Assembly: GCA_934271235.1 (NCBI GenBank)
Contig: CAKQQT010000001.1
Span: 124,001 to 188,000, forward strand
DNA length: 64,000 bases
Source: an uncultured Clostridia bacterium
GTDB lineage: Bacteria > Bacillota > Clostridia > Peptostreptococcales > Anaerovoracaceae
Direction: 5' to 3'
Notes under the pieces: model-generated
Database searches by the model: none
Told to the model about the DNA's origin: nothing
What the model saw: only the letters and a program-made list of their open reading frames with translations
In this document: positions 7,797 to 16,467 of the stretch, piece after piece
Layout: every line of letters starts with the position of its first letter
Numbering within the stretch: the stretch's first letter is position 1
Program-made: the position numbers and the translations under genes

Positions 7797-8961
7797 ATTC
7801 CGTATATCCCCAGTAAACCGGCGTCGGGTAAATTGGGTTGCCCTCTTTCATCGCCCAACGGATGATCTGATCTTCATCTTTTTCAGGGATCGGATCAATG
7901 TACTGCGGAATGTCCATTTTTTCCTTTAACTCCTCGATCCAGGAAATGAATTTTTCGGCTTTTTCCGCATCGTCTTTTCCTGTCATACCGCAGACCTCCG
8001 CCAGACGTGCCAGTCGTTCATGAGCGGCAGAACCGAACAGGCGCATCACATGCGGCAGATTGATCGACATTGCAAGGCCGTGCGGTGTTCCGTAAAGACC
8101 GCCGAGGGTGTGACCGATGGCGTGTACATAGCCGACGCAGCCGCGGGTAAACGCGCGTCCCGCGTAGAAAGCCGCTTTTTGCATGTTCTGACGCGCTTCC
8201 AGATCGTTTCCGTCCAAATAGGCCTTATAGAGATTATGGTAAACCAGGCGAACCGCGTCTTCCGCCAGCTTGTTTTCGAGTTTCGAATTATAGGTATGGT
8301 TGGTGTAGGCTTCGACCGCGTGGCACAGCGCGTCCATGCCTGTCGTGGAGGTCACCTTCGGAGGAAGTCCAACCGTCAGCAGCGGATCCAGCACAGCGAA
8401 TTTCGGCATGAGGGAAGTGTCCTGAATGGCTGCCTTGTGGCTGGTTGCGGAATCGGTGATAACCGCTGCCAGCGTTGTTTCTGATCCGGTTCCCGCAGTT
8501 GTCGGAACAGCATAGAACATCGGCAGCTTATGCAGAACCTTAAAAGTGCCCTGAAGCTGCGCAACCGTCTTGTTCGGACGAGCAAGACGCGCGCCGATGC
8601 CTTTCGCACAGTCCATCGGAGAGCCGCCGCCGAATGCGATCATGCAGTCGCAGCCGGAGGCCTTGTATAAGTCGACGCCGTTGTTGACATGGATATCGGT
8701 CGGATTCGGTTCAGCCTTATCGTAGATGGTATACGCGATGCCTTCCTCATCCATAGCTGCGAACAGACCGTTCAACGCGCCGAGCTTCATCAGGACCGCG
8801 TCGGTAACGACAAGTACTTTATGAAAACCGTCTTTTTTGATTCTGGCGGGCAGTTTTTTGATGCAGTCCGGACCCTCCAGGGTTTCCGGCATGCGCCAAG
8901 GCAAAACGGCCATCCCAACCTTAAAACAAGCTTGAAAAATTCGTGCATATATTTTTCCCAT
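7756..8961 (-). CDS. Iron-containing (group III) alcohol dehydrogenase
   Basis: NAD(P)H-dependent, Fe-dependent alcohol dehydrogenase of 401 aa. The cofactor-binding segment GGGSPMDCAKGIG, the PTTAGTGSETT stretch and the metal-ligand region (TGMDALCHAVEAYTN, later HAIGHTLGGLYGTPHGLA) are all present. AAAGGAAGGCG upstream supports the ATG at 8961. It is the last gene of the - strand aor-moaD-ferredoxin-adh cluster, where the natural job would be reducing the aldehyde made by AOR to an alcohol, or the reverse. Confidence 0.93.
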   Translation of the reverse strand: MGKIYARIFQACFKVGMAVLPWRMPETLEGPDCIKKLPARIKKDGFHKVLVVTDAVLMKLGALNGLFAAMDEEGIAYTIYDKAEPNPTDIHVNNGVDLYKASGCDCMIAFGGGSPMDCAKGIGARLARPNKTVAQLQGTFKVLHKLPMFYAVPTTAGTGSETTLAAVITDSATSHKAAIQDTSLMPKFAVLDPLLTVGLPPKVTSTTGMDALCHAVEAYTNHTYNSKLENKLAEDAVRLVYHNLYKAYLDGNDLEARQNMQKAAFYAGRAFTRGCVGYVHAIGHTLGGLYGTPHGLAMSINLPHVMRLFGSAAHERLARLAEVCGMTGKDDAEKAEKFISWIEELKEKMDIPQYIDPIPEKDEDQIIRWAMKEGNPIYPTPVYWGYTEFKKALRYCQGKDV

Positions 8962-9004
8962 GATACGCCTTCCTTTCTTTGTTATGTATAGCGTTGCTGC
9001 ATGG

Positions 9005-9026
9005 ATACAGCAGCGCTCTGCTGTAT
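9005..9026 (-). other. Hairpin between ferredoxin and alcohol dehydrogenase genes
   Basis: A 9-bp perfect inverted repeat, ATACAGCAG and CTGCTGTAT with a CGCT loop, lies in the 105-bp gap between the ferredoxin stop and the adh start. There is no T-run after it on the - strand. It is therefore better read as an mRNA stability or processing hairpin than as a terminator. Confidence 0.5.
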
Positions 9027-9066
9027 AGTTCTCCTGTATTCGCGCTATCTTTCGCGCGCGATACGT

Positions 9067-9480
9067 CTAAAACGTGATCGCCGCGATCGGACAGAGTCGT
9101 GCGCAGATACGACAATCGATACAGTCTTTTTCCTTACCTTCTTTCATGCGGGCAATCGTGTGAATATCACCGTGGAATTTTGCCGGTTCCACCTCAAGAC
9201 AGTCTTTAGGGCAGTTTTCCACGCAAAGACTACAGCCGGCGCAGAGCGCCGCGTCGATTTCAGGTCGTTTCCATTCGGACTTCGGAATTTTTTTGACAGA
9301 ATTTCCGTTATCGTCGAGAATGCAGCCTTTCGCGCAGACCTTGCCGCAGACGCCACAGCTGATGCAACTCCCCGGATTAATATGGTGCCGTTCTTTTAGG
9401 GAACCGGAAATCGCCCCGACAGGGCAGTTTTTCGCACAGAGGGTGCAGCCGATGCATGCTTCTGAAATATAATACGCCAT
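9067..9480 (-). CDS. Polyferredoxin with four 4Fe-4S motifs
   Basis: A 137-residue electron carrier with four CxxCxxCxxxC motifs: Cys 9/12/15/19, 39/42/45/49, 80/83/86/90 and 120/123/126/130. That is enough for four [4Fe-4S] clusters if all motifs are occupied. It sits between moaD and adh in the AOR cluster, like the ferredoxin-like AorA or electron-transfer subunits found with tungsten aldehyde oxidoreductases in anaerobes. It probably relays electrons to or from AOR. An RBS (AGAGGAATGTC) precedes the ATG. Confidence 0.9.
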   Translation of the reverse strand: MAYYISEACIGCTLCAKNCPVGAISGSLKERHHINPGSCISCGVCGKVCAKGCILDDNGNSVKKIPKSEWKRPEIDAALCAGCSLCVENCPKDCLEVEPAKFHGDIHTIARMKEGKEKDCIDCRICARLCPIAAITF

Positions 9481-9496
9481 GACATTCCTCTCTTTC

Positions 9497-9730
9497 TCAG
9501 CCGCCGCCGGACGGCGACATCAGAACCAACTCGTCACCGTCCTGTAAGGCGGCGGAAAGTTTGCTTTGCTTTCCATTCACCATGAAAATACATCGTTTCA
9601 GGTCCTTTTCATTCCAACCGGTGGCGCGGGAAACAATCTCGCATGCCTCCCTGACGGAAGACACATTGGTCTCCGTTTCCTTGAATCCGGTTTTGAGACG
9701 CAGGACGCCGAACAGTTTGATGCGAACCAT
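9497..9730 (-). CDS. moaD: MoaD/ThiS-family sulfur carrier
   Basis: A 77-residue ubiquitin-like protein starting MVRIKLFGVLR and ending in SPSGGG, with the di-glycine C-terminus used for thiocarboxylation. It has the ...NG...L.DGDEL.L family end. It is 4 bp downstream of aor on the same strand. MoaD paralogues embedded in aor operons are common and are thought to serve tungstopterin synthesis. No moaE is present in the window, so the partner subunit must be elsewhere. Confidence 0.88.
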   Translation of the reverse strand: MVRIKLFGVLRLKTGFKETETNVSSVREACEIVSRATGWNEKDLKRCIFMVNGKQSKLSAALQDGDELVLMSPSGGG

Positions 9731-9734
9731 ATCA

Positions 9735-11672
9735 TCACCTCTTCTCGATACTGAGTTTCTTTAATGTGCGCGATGTGGGAACGCCGTTCTGATCCCAGCC
9801 ACGTGCGTGATAATAGACTTTTTTCATGCGCTCCAGCGGAACTTTGGTGGTTTCGTCCCGCGGATCCTGCGGGACATCCGTCAGTCTGGACGGTAATGTG
9901 TCATCCTTTGCTGTAATACCGAAGCGGGTATTGATATATCGTTCGAGTGTATAACCACGTTTACCGGCCTTTAGGAAAGATCCGAAAGTCACCGGCATTC
10001 CGGTGACCAGATGCAGTGCCTTTGACTGGTTAAAGATGACCGGAAGGTGGAAGCAAACCACGCGCGGGAACTTGTTTAAGAGTCTGAGTACGCCGCCGAT
10101 ATGCGGTACTGCCGCACAGAAGAGCTTTGCATACCAGCTTTGCGGATTGCTGATCAGCGGCGGCGGGAAAAAGGCGTAGGTGGTAAACAGGCATTGCCCG
10201 CAGGAGGATACCGCCTCCATCAGATCCTGAAAGATGACAGTAAAATCCGGTTTTGCGTGCGGCGTCTGCGGATCGACGTTCAAGGCAAGGCCCTCCACGA
10301 TGATCATATAGCCGCCGTTCAAATGGCAGCCGCCCCGGTTCGAAACTGCATAACCAAGACCTAGCCCGACGGAACGACGCGGTTCATAGGCAGCAAGTTC
10401 CATGCCCTTCGCGTGATTTGCAAATTCCTTGCCGCCGTATTTTTCGGAGCACCAACGGGAGCCGTTTGCAAGTTCGTTTCCGACGCCGCGGCGGTAGGCG
10501 ATATCCTCCCAAAGCGCAGAGATGCCGTCGATGGAACCAAAGCTGAGACCGTTGTCCCACAGCCCTTTTTCGTTTGCTTCCATCGCGTAGCCCAAAGTGC
10601 TGGCAGCGGAAATCGTGTCCATACCCAGTTCATCCAGTTCATAGTTCCATTTGAGAATCGCCGGAAGATCGTGATTCAGGATGCCGCTTCCCAGAAGACC
10701 GAGGGTTTCCAGTTCCGGTCCCTTGACTGCTTTGCCGTCTACCTCTACGGTGCGCGCACACTTAATCGGGCAGCTCAAGCAGCCCTTGTTTACAATATTA
10801 TATTCTTCGGCCAGCGTTTCGCCGCTGACCATGTCAAAGTCATCAAACTGACCGTAATTATAGTTTTTGGTGGAAAGCTGGCCACGCATCTGCATGATGG
10901 ACACCAGCCCTGCAGTTCCCATACGTGGAAGCTGGTCTCCGGTAAGCGGGTGTTTGCGGAGATAGCGGAACCAGGACTTATTTAGTTTGGAAAGCTTCTC
11001 TGGGCATTTGACATTGACGGTGTGATTCCCGGAAACCGTCACTGCTTTTAGGTTTTTCCAGCCCATGACACAGCCAACGCCTCCGCGCCCGGCCAGACGT
11101 TCATTGCTGACGACCGAGGCATAGGATACCAGATTTTCACCGGCAGGACCGATGACAATTTTACCGTTCTTTACCGGCTTGCCATTACCGGTCGTTTCCT
11201 GCAGTTTCGCGTCGAGAAGCGTCTGCGCTTCGCCGGTCATCGTACCCCAGAGATCTCCGGCGTCATGGAGCGTAAAGGTTTCGTTTTGAATTTCAAGCCA
11301 CATAGGGGACGGACTTTTGCCGCGGATGATCAGGGCGTCCAGACCGGCTTTTTTGAGATAGTAGCCAAAATTGCCGCCGCAGTTGGAGGAAGTCAGGATT
11401 CCCGTCAGCGGAGAGAGGGTTGAGATGTTGAAACGGCTGGAACTCGGCGCTCCGGAGCCGGTGAACGGACCGGTCGTGATGACCAGCATATTCTCTTCCG
11501 AAAGCGGCGTAACATCCGGACTTAGACAATCTCCCAGAATTTTCGCCGCCATGGTTTTGCCGCCGAGGAAAAGCCGTCGCTCTCGATCACTCCAGGGGTA
11601 TTCCTGTGTCTGACCGGTACTCAGATCGATCAGCATGACCTTTCCCATGTATCCGCCGTAATTGGTCGCCAT
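9735..11672 (-). CDS. aor: Tungsten-containing aldehyde:ferredoxin oxidoreductase
   Basis: A 645-residue AOR-family enzyme that interconverts carboxylic acids and aldehydes using ferredoxin and a tungsto-bispterin. Seen in sequence are GGKTMAAKIL and the TGPFTGSGAPSSSRF stretch, the pterin-binding RGGVGCVMGWKNLKA, the cluster motif CLSCPIKC near residue 300, and the second pterin motif DELGMDT. AGGAGG at 11679-11684 (complement) supports the start. It heads the - strand cluster with moaD, ferredoxin and alcohol dehydrogenase, and faces tungstate uptake and cofactor genes. Confidence 0.95.
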   Translation of the reverse strand: MATNYGGYMGKVMLIDLSTGQTQEYPWSDRERRLFLGGKTMAAKILGDCLSPDVTPLSEENMLVITTGPFTGSGAPSSSRFNISTLSPLTGILTSSNCGGNFGYYLKKAGLDALIIRGKSPSPMWLEIQNETFTLHDAGDLWGTMTGEAQTLLDAKLQETTGNGKPVKNGKIVIGPAGENLVSYASVVSNERLAGRGGVGCVMGWKNLKAVTVSGNHTVNVKCPEKLSKLNKSWFRYLRKHPLTGDQLPRMGTAGLVSIMQMRGQLSTKNYNYGQFDDFDMVSGETLAEEYNIVNKGCLSCPIKCARTVEVDGKAVKGPELETLGLLGSGILNHDLPAILKWNYELDELGMDTISAASTLGYAMEANEKGLWDNGLSFGSIDGISALWEDIAYRRGVGNELANGSRWCSEKYGGKEFANHAKGMELAAYEPRRSVGLGLGYAVSNRGGCHLNGGYMIIVEGLALNVDPQTPHAKPDFTVIFQDLMEAVSSCGQCLFTTYAFFPPPLISNPQSWYAKLFCAAVPHIGGVLRLLNKFPRVVCFHLPVIFNQSKALHLVTGMPVTFGSFLKAGKRGYTLERYINTRFGITAKDDTLPSRLTDVPQDPRDETTKVPLERMKKVYYHARGWDQNGVPTSRTLKKLSIEKR

Positions 11673-11927
11673 AGAGAACCTCCTTATGTATATCGCGGCA
11701 AGTGCCGCGCGCAGATCAATGATAAAAATATTTTACCACTTTTGTGGAATTGTTACTATATTTTTAAGCTAAGTATCATGTATACATATATTGCTATGCA
11801 GACACGACCGCAAAATACGGAAAAAGCTTCTAACCAGCCGATCCTTGTGCTGCAAAAAAGCAAAATAGACAGGTGTGAGAGAGGCTGCCGGCGCATATCT
11901 TGTAACAGGAAGAGGGGGAGGTGTGAT
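11673..11927. promoter_or_regulatory. Divergent intergenic region between aor and the GH18 gene
   Basis: This 255-bp gap serves aor (-) and the GH18 gene (+). It contains a perfect 7-bp stem, CGCGGCA-AG-TGCCGCG (11694-11709), which would be in the aor leader. A small CCAC-TTTT-GTGG inverted repeat near 11736-11747 sits in an A/T-rich promoter-like stretch. A + strand promoter (TTGTTA, 18 bp, TATCAT) is possible but weak. No gene is supported here. Confidence 0.4.
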
Positions 11928-12866
11928 ATGGCAGAGTATCTTGTGAACGGTTACGCGTATCCGTCGATCAGCGAGGAAACGCTCGCGTGGTGGCTGCCGC
12001 GGCTGACGTGGCTGTCGGCGTTCAGTTACGGTTTTACGGAGGAGGGGCGTCTGGTGAATCTTGCGGACGAGAATCTGGTGACGGCGGCCAACGCTGCCGG
12101 GGTGCGGCCGATGATGGTGCTGACACCGCTGGACGCGGAGGGCAGATTTAACGACAATATCGCGGCGGCGGTTTTTGAAGATCCCGCGGCACAGACAAAT
12201 CTGATCGACAATATTGAGGCGAATCTGCACGCAAAGAACATGGGCGGTGTGGACTTCGATTTTGAATACATACCGCGGGCATATGCGGCGGATTATGTCG
12301 ATTTGGTCGCGCGGACACAGACGCGGCTTTCGCCGCAGGGATATTTGACGAGCGTGGCGCTGGCGCCTAAGGTGCGCGCAGATCAGCCCGGAGTTCTGTA
12401 CGAGGGGCACGACTACGCGGGCATGGGGCGCGCGGCAGATTACTGCCTGCTGATGACCTATGAATGGGGCTATACGTACGGGGAGCCGATGGCGGTATCG
12501 CCGATCAACCATGTGCGGCGCGTGCTGGAATACGGTCTGACAGAGATTCCGGCAGAGAAGATCCTCATGGGTATGAGCAATTATGGTTACGACTGGGCGA
12601 TGCCGTTTGTGCGGGGCGAGTCAAAGGCTGAGAAACTGACCAATTATCAGGCACAGGCGCGAGCAGAATACTACGGCGTGCCGGTCGAATGGGATGCGAC
12701 CGCGCAGGCGCCGTTCTATACGTATGCGACACCGGCGGGTGTGAAGCACATTGTCTGGTTCGAGAATGAGCGAAGCTGGCAGGCGCGGTTGGAACTGGTT
12801 GCGGAGTACGGACTGGCGGGCGTCAGCATTTGGAATATCATGCACATTTTTTACGGCGGCCTATAG
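11928..12866 (+). CDS. Glycoside hydrolase family 18 protein (YaaH/SleL-like catalytic domain)
   Basis: A 312-residue GH18 catalytic domain. The active-site motif DxxDxE is present as GVDFDFEY at about residues 104-111, and the MTYEWGYTYGEPMAV and GVSIWN strands are typical of YaaH/SleL-like N-acetylglucosaminidases that act on peptidoglycan cortex fragments. GGGGGAGG at 11912-11919 precedes ATG 11928; the longer upstream frame has no such support. There is no signal peptide and no LysM domain, unlike spore-surface SleL, so location and substrate remain open. Confidence 0.85.
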   Translation: MAEYLVNGYAYPSISEETLAWWLPRLTWLSAFSYGFTEEGRLVNLADENLVTAANAAGVRPMMVLTPLDAEGRFNDNIAAAVFEDPAAQTNLIDNIEANLHAKNMGGVDFDFEYIPRAYAADYVDLVARTQTRLSPQGYLTSVALAPKVRADQPGVLYEGHDYAGMGRAADYCLLMTYEWGYTYGEPMAVSPINHVRRVLEYGLTEIPAEKILMGMSNYGYDWAMPFVRGESKAEKLTNYQAQARAEYYGVPVEWDATAQAPFYTYATPAGVKHIVWFENERSWQARLELVAEYGLAGVSIWNIMHIFYGGL

Positions 12867-12937
12867 GAAAGCGCGGATGCGGTGCGGATGCGCCCCGCGC
12901 CGCTTGCCGGGATCCGCACATCCGGCCGGATAACTCC

Positions 12938-12966
12938 TTTACAAATCCACAAAATCTTAGTAAAAT
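12938..12966 (+). promoter_or_regulatory. Sigma-A-type promoter for the recombinase gene
   Basis: TTTACA (12938-12943), a 17-bp spacer and TAAAAT (12961-12966) stand just upstream of an AAGGGAGAC ribosome site and the GTG start at 13004. Confidence 0.55.
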
Positions 12967-13003
12967 GATAAGATAGGCATCAGACAAGGGAGACAAAGTA
13001 ACG

Positions 13004-13807
13004 GTGGAGAGCAGGACAGACGAATTTAAGAAGCATCTGATGAATTTAGAACGAGCGCCCAGTACCATTGAAAGCTACACCGCAGCGGTAAAAGCCTTTT
13101 TCGGGAAATATGAGGAATTGAACAAAGAAAACATGATCGACTTTAAGCAGCGGCAGATGGGACTGTATAAACCGAAAACGGCGGCTCTCCGATGCGTGGC
13201 CATGAATGTCTATTGTGATTTTGTCGGACGCGCGGACTGCAAAGTGAAAGGGATCAAGCTGCCGAAACGGACATCGGTGGAAAATGTGATCACTCTGCGG
13301 GAATACAAATATTTTCTGGAACGTCTGGCAGAAGATCGTAAATGGAAAGTCTACTACATGGTCAAATTTCTGGCGGCGACCGGATGCCGGGCATCGGAAC
13401 TGACGAAGCTGGAAAAGAGCTGCCTGGAGAGCGGTGAGTTTACCTTGTGGACCAAAGGAAAGATCCGCCGGATCCTGATCCCCAAAAATCTGATCAAGGA
13501 GAGCAAAGACTATTTCGAAACGGTCGATTCGGTATACCTGTTTCCGAATAAATACGGCGGACAGATCTCGACCGGCGGCATCGGCTGTCAGATCAAAAAA
13601 TACGGACGCAAATACGGGATCCGGGAAGAAGTCCTGCACCCGCATGCCTTTCGGCATCTGTTCGCGATCCTTTTCCTGAAACAGAACAAAAATATCGCGC
13701 TTCTTTCGGATATCCTCGGACACGAGAGCCTCAATACGACCGCGATCTATCTCCGCCTGAGCGCGGCGGAGCAGAAAAAGCAGATCGACCGGACGGTAAA
13801 TTGGTAG
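13004..13807 (+). CDS. Tyrosine recombinase / integrase
   Basis: Site-specific recombinase of 267 aa with an N-terminal SAM-like arm (residues 1-85) and a complete catalytic domain: R129 (GCRASEL), K152, H214-x2-R217 (HPHAFRH), H240 (LGHES) and the nucleophile Y249 (TAIYLRL). The start is GTG with AAGGGAGAC upstream. No excisionase, phage or transposon genes and no att-like repeats are next to it. It may be a lone invertase, a chromosomally adopted recombinase or the last gene of a decayed element. The neighbouring genes are ordinary metabolic genes. Confidence 0.92.
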   Translation: MESRTDEFKKHLMNLERAPSTIESYTAAVKAFFGKYEELNKENMIDFKQRQMGLYKPKTAALRCVAMNVYCDFVGRADCKVKGIKLPKRTSVENVITLREYKYFLERLAEDRKWKVYYMVKFLAATGCRASELTKLEKSCLESGEFTLWTKGKIRRILIPKNLIKESKDYFETVDSVYLFPNKYGGQISTGGIGCQIKKYGRKYGIREEVLHPHAFRHLFAILFLKQNKNIALLSDILGHESLNTTAIYLRLSAAEQKKQIDRTVNW

Positions 13808-13876
13808 GCGCATGAAGGAAAGCAAGAGAAAGACGCAGAAGAAAAAGACAGAAAACAACAAAGGAGGTATCCTGAA

Positions 13877-14659
13877 ATGATCCAAATTCACGAAGAAAAA
13901 TGTATCCGCTGCCTGCGCTGCGCGGACAAGTGCGTCTGCAGCGCCATTGAGGTGCACGACGGAAAACCGGTGATCAACCGCGCGAAAGGCTGCATCAAAT
14001 GCATGCACTGCGCGATCGCCTGTCCGGAAAACGCCATTACTTACGGGGAACAGCCGGCGATTCTCAGCGAGGAGATGCCGGTTCTGGAAGATACCTTTTC
14101 GGCAGATCTGGAGAATTTCCTTTTGACGAAACGTTCCTACCGCAATTTCAAGTCGGAACCCGTGCCGATGACAGAGATCGAAAGCGCGCTGAACGTGGCG
14201 GCATGGGCACCGAGCGCGAAAAACCAGCACCCGACGAAATATTATGTCGTGAACGGCAAAGCGATCATTGATGAAATGATGGAGATCATCGTGGAGCATC
14301 TCAAAGAAACCGGAGATTGTCCGGAGATCCTGGACGGATTGGAAAGCGGCTGGAACAAGGTGTTCGGCAAAGCGCAGAGCGTGATCATCGCTTATGCCAG
14401 AAACAACGCGAGCCGCCCGGTGGAGGACACGGCCATTGCGCTGACCTATGCGGAAATGGCCCTGCAGGCGCGCGGCATCGGGACTTGCTGGTCGGGTTAT
14501 CTGCAGAGATTCCTGAACAGCTGCGAAAAACTGGCGGCGATGTTCCCGCTGCCGGACAATAACGCCTTTTACGGCTGCATGCTGCTGGGTTATCCGACGG
14601 AGGAGTATTTTTACATCCCGCGGCGTCTGAAATTGGCAGATATCAAAGAGGTAAAATAA
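13877..14659 (+). CDS. Nitroreductase with N-terminal 2[4Fe-4S] ferredoxin domain
   Basis: A 260-residue fusion. Residues 1-60 hold two CxxCxxCxxxC motifs (Cys 9/12/15/19 and 39/42/45/49). From about residue 75 it is a nitroreductase-family flavoprotein (KRSYRNF, AAWAPSAKNQHPTKY, and GIGTCWSGYL near 195). Such proteins use ferredoxin-type electrons to reduce flavin substrates and are frequent in Clostridia; the physiological acceptor is unknown. AAAGGAGGT at 13860-13868 gives a strong start. Confidence 0.9.
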   Translation: MIQIHEEKCIRCLRCADKCVCSAIEVHDGKPVINRAKGCIKCMHCAIACPENAITYGEQPAILSEEMPVLEDTFSADLENFLLTKRSYRNFKSEPVPMTEIESALNVAAWAPSAKNQHPTKYYVVNGKAIIDEMMEIIVEHLKETGDCPEILDGLESGWNKVFGKAQSVIIAYARNNASRPVEDTAIALTYAEMALQARGIGTCWSGYLQRFLNSCEKLAAMFPLPDNNAFYGCMLLGYPTEEYFYIPRRLKLADIKEVK

Positions 14660-14699
14660 AGGGGCGTACCGGATCGGTACGGAGTACGGAGGACGAGAG

Positions 14700-15836
14700 A
14701 TGGGAGAAAAACCGGATAAGAATTTCAGAAATTATTTGATCTTGGTGATCGTGGGGGTGACACTGTTTGCGGCACTGCAGCATCTTAATCTGGTCGCGGG
14801 AGCGCTGGGAACGATGATCGGTCTGGTCATGCCGCTGATTGCGGGCGGGATCATCGCGTTTATCTTAAACGTTCCGATGAATTTTTTTGAGAAAAAGATT
14901 GAGTGGATGAACGGACGGCATCCGTCAAAGCTTCTGCTGCGCATGAAAAGCGCGCTAAGCCTGATCGTGACCCTGATCTTAGTCATTCTGGCGATCTTCT
15001 TTGTCGGAAAGGTCATCTTTCCGAACATGGTGGAATCCATTAAGAGCATCGCGGCGATCGTCAGCGAAAATTATCCGTCGTGGATCACAACAGCGGAAAG
15101 CTATGGGATCGATATGGGCGGCGTAAAGAATTGGCTGACGGACTTTGACTGGGAAACGCTGCTGCAGCAGATCCGCGATAACAGCGGAGAGATTTTATCG
15201 ACAGCCGGACAGGCGGCAAACAGCGTTTTCGGCGTCGTGGCAAATCTGGGATTCGGCTTGATTTTCGCAATCTATATTCTGCTGAACAAGCGGAAACTGG
15301 GAAGGCAGGCAAAACAGCTGGCCTATGCGTACCTTAAGAAACCGTGGGCGGATGAGGCCTGCGACATCGCGAGCCTGTCCTATAAGACATTTGCGGGCTT
15401 CCTGTCAGGACAGTGCTTGGAGGCTGTGATCCTCGGAATGATGTTCTTCATCACCCTGCTGGTCGGAGGGTTTCCGTACGCAGGCAGCATTTCGGTGATC
15501 ATCGGCTGTATGTCGATCATCCCGTTTGTCGGGGCGTTTATCGGCATGGCCTTCGGCTTCCTGCTGATCGCGGTCATCAGCTTGGAAAAGGCGCTCTGGT
15601 TCTTGGTGGTATTCTTCGTCATCCAGCAGATCGAAGGGCATATCGTTTATCCGAAAGTGGTCGGAACTTCTGTGGGACTGCCTGCACTCTGGACCCTGCT
15701 GGCGGTGGTCGTGGGCGGCAAAGTGTCCGGTATCTTCGGCATTATCCTGTTCATTCCGCTGTTTTCGGTCATCTACGCGCTGGTACGCAGAAGCGTCTAC
15801 AGCCGACTGAAAAAGAAGAACCTTTCGATCGAATAG
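14700..15836 (+). CDS. AI-2E family transporter (PerM/YdiK-like membrane protein)
   Basis: A 378-residue polytopic membrane protein with about seven to eight hydrophobic segments. It shows the family pattern: an N-terminal pair of helices, a central soluble stretch (about 110-170), then GFLSGQCLEAVILG, IPFVGAFIGMAFG, IEGHIVYPKVVG and LPALWTLLAVVVGG. The family has been linked to AI-2 export and to Na+/H+ antiport, so the name gives a fold rather than a substrate. It is followed by a terminator-like repeat. Confidence 0.9.
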   Translation: MGEKPDKNFRNYLILVIVGVTLFAALQHLNLVAGALGTMIGLVMPLIAGGIIAFILNVPMNFFEKKIEWMNGRHPSKLLLRMKSALSLIVTLILVILAIFFVGKVIFPNMVESIKSIAAIVSENYPSWITTAESYGIDMGGVKNWLTDFDWETLLQQIRDNSGEILSTAGQAANSVFGVVANLGFGLIFAIYILLNKRKLGRQAKQLAYAYLKKPWADEACDIASLSYKTFAGFLSGQCLEAVILGMMFFITLLVGGFPYAGSISVIIGCMSIIPFVGAFIGMAFGFLLIAVISLEKALWFLVVFFVIQQIEGHIVYPKVVGTSVGLPALWTLLAVVVGGKVSGIFGIILFIPLFSVIYALVRRSVYSRLKKKNLSIE

Positions 15837-15837
15837 G

Positions 15838-15880
15838 AAAGTCGGCTTCGCCGATCAAATTTTTAGCGGTAGACTTTCTT
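15838..15880 (+). terminator. Terminator-like repeat, copy 1
   Basis: AAAGTC (15838-15843) pairs with GACTTT (15872-15877), enclosing CGCCGATCAAATTTTTAGCGG. The same core, GCCGATCAAATTTT followed by a GCGG, recurs in the terminator at 53074-53112. This suggests a genome-specific terminator or repeat family placed after gene ends. Confidence 0.55.
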
Positions 15881-15958
15881 GTTATTCCGGAAATATCAGA
15901 ACGATATTTCCTCTTAATAAAAAGCGCAGAAAAACTTAAAAATATTGCAAAGTTTTTG

Positions 15959-15987
15959 TTGCATTTTATAAAAACCTGTTGTATAAT
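15959..15987 (+). promoter_or_regulatory. Promoter of tRNA-Leu
   Basis: TTGCAT (15959-15964), a 17-bp spacer and a consensus TATAAT (15982-15987) lie about 38 bp before the mature tRNA 5' end. Confidence 0.75.
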
Positions 15988-16024
15988 AATGATTGTTCCG
16001 CTGAGGAGCGGAACAATCACATAT

Positions 16025-16107
16025 GCGGTCATGGCGGAATTGGCAGACGCGCACGGTTCAGGTCCGTGTGGGAGACCATGGGGGTTCGAATCCCTTTGAC
16101 CGCACCA
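16025..16107 (+). tRNA. tRNA-Leu (anticodon CAG)
   Basis: The acceptor stem GCGGTCA (16025-16031) pairs with TGACCGC (16097-16103), followed by an encoded CCA. The anticodon stem CACGG/CCGTG encloses the loop TTCAGGT, giving anticodon CAG. The long variable arm (TGGGAGACCAT region) and the GGTTCGAATCC T-arm fit a class II leucine tRNA. It stands alone with its own promoter and terminator. Confidence 0.95.
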
Positions 16108-16137
16108 AGTAATGCGTCCATTTAGGATGCATGGTTG

Positions 16138-16173
16138 TGAAACCCAGTCTATGACTGGGTTTCAGCGTTTTTT
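16138..16173 (+). terminator. Rho-independent terminator of tRNA-Leu
   Basis: GAAACCCAGTC (16139-16149), a TAT loop, and GACTGGGTTTC (16153-16163) form an 11-bp perfect stem, followed by six T at 16168-16173. Confidence 0.9.
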
Positions 16174-16467
16174 GACGACGAAACATCGCGTAAATGAATA
16201 TACCGCCTTAGGGATGCAAAACGGTTTTTTTGCGAATTTTGAGATTTGAACCCCCACGGAATCGGGGAAGACGAAAAGCGGAACGAAAACCGAGCGAAAA
16301 AATAAGTATTTTTGAGAAGAAGCAGATAGAAAAGGGTCAAATGAATAATTAAATGCAACAAAAGCGTGCAATTTAGATTACAAAAAATCGTGAAGAAAAA
16401 GATGCATCTGCAACTTCACAATTTTTTTGTATAATGAATATACATCCTGCCGAGAAAGGATACGAAA
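16174..16467. other. A/T-rich intergenic DNA between tRNA-Leu and the IS30 remnant
   Basis: No gene is supported. A TATAAT at 16430-16435 could drive the transposase remnant, though the -35 is poor. A short T-arm-like stretch (GGGGGTTCAAATCTC on the - strand, 16241-16255) resembles a tRNA 3' fragment but no stem partner was found. Confidence 0.4.

Noticed and set aside
16241..16255. tRNA T-arm-like stretch on the - strand (possible att remnant)
   Set aside because: Only the T-loop-like part is present, no acceptor stem partner or repeat of the nearby tRNA-Leu end was found.
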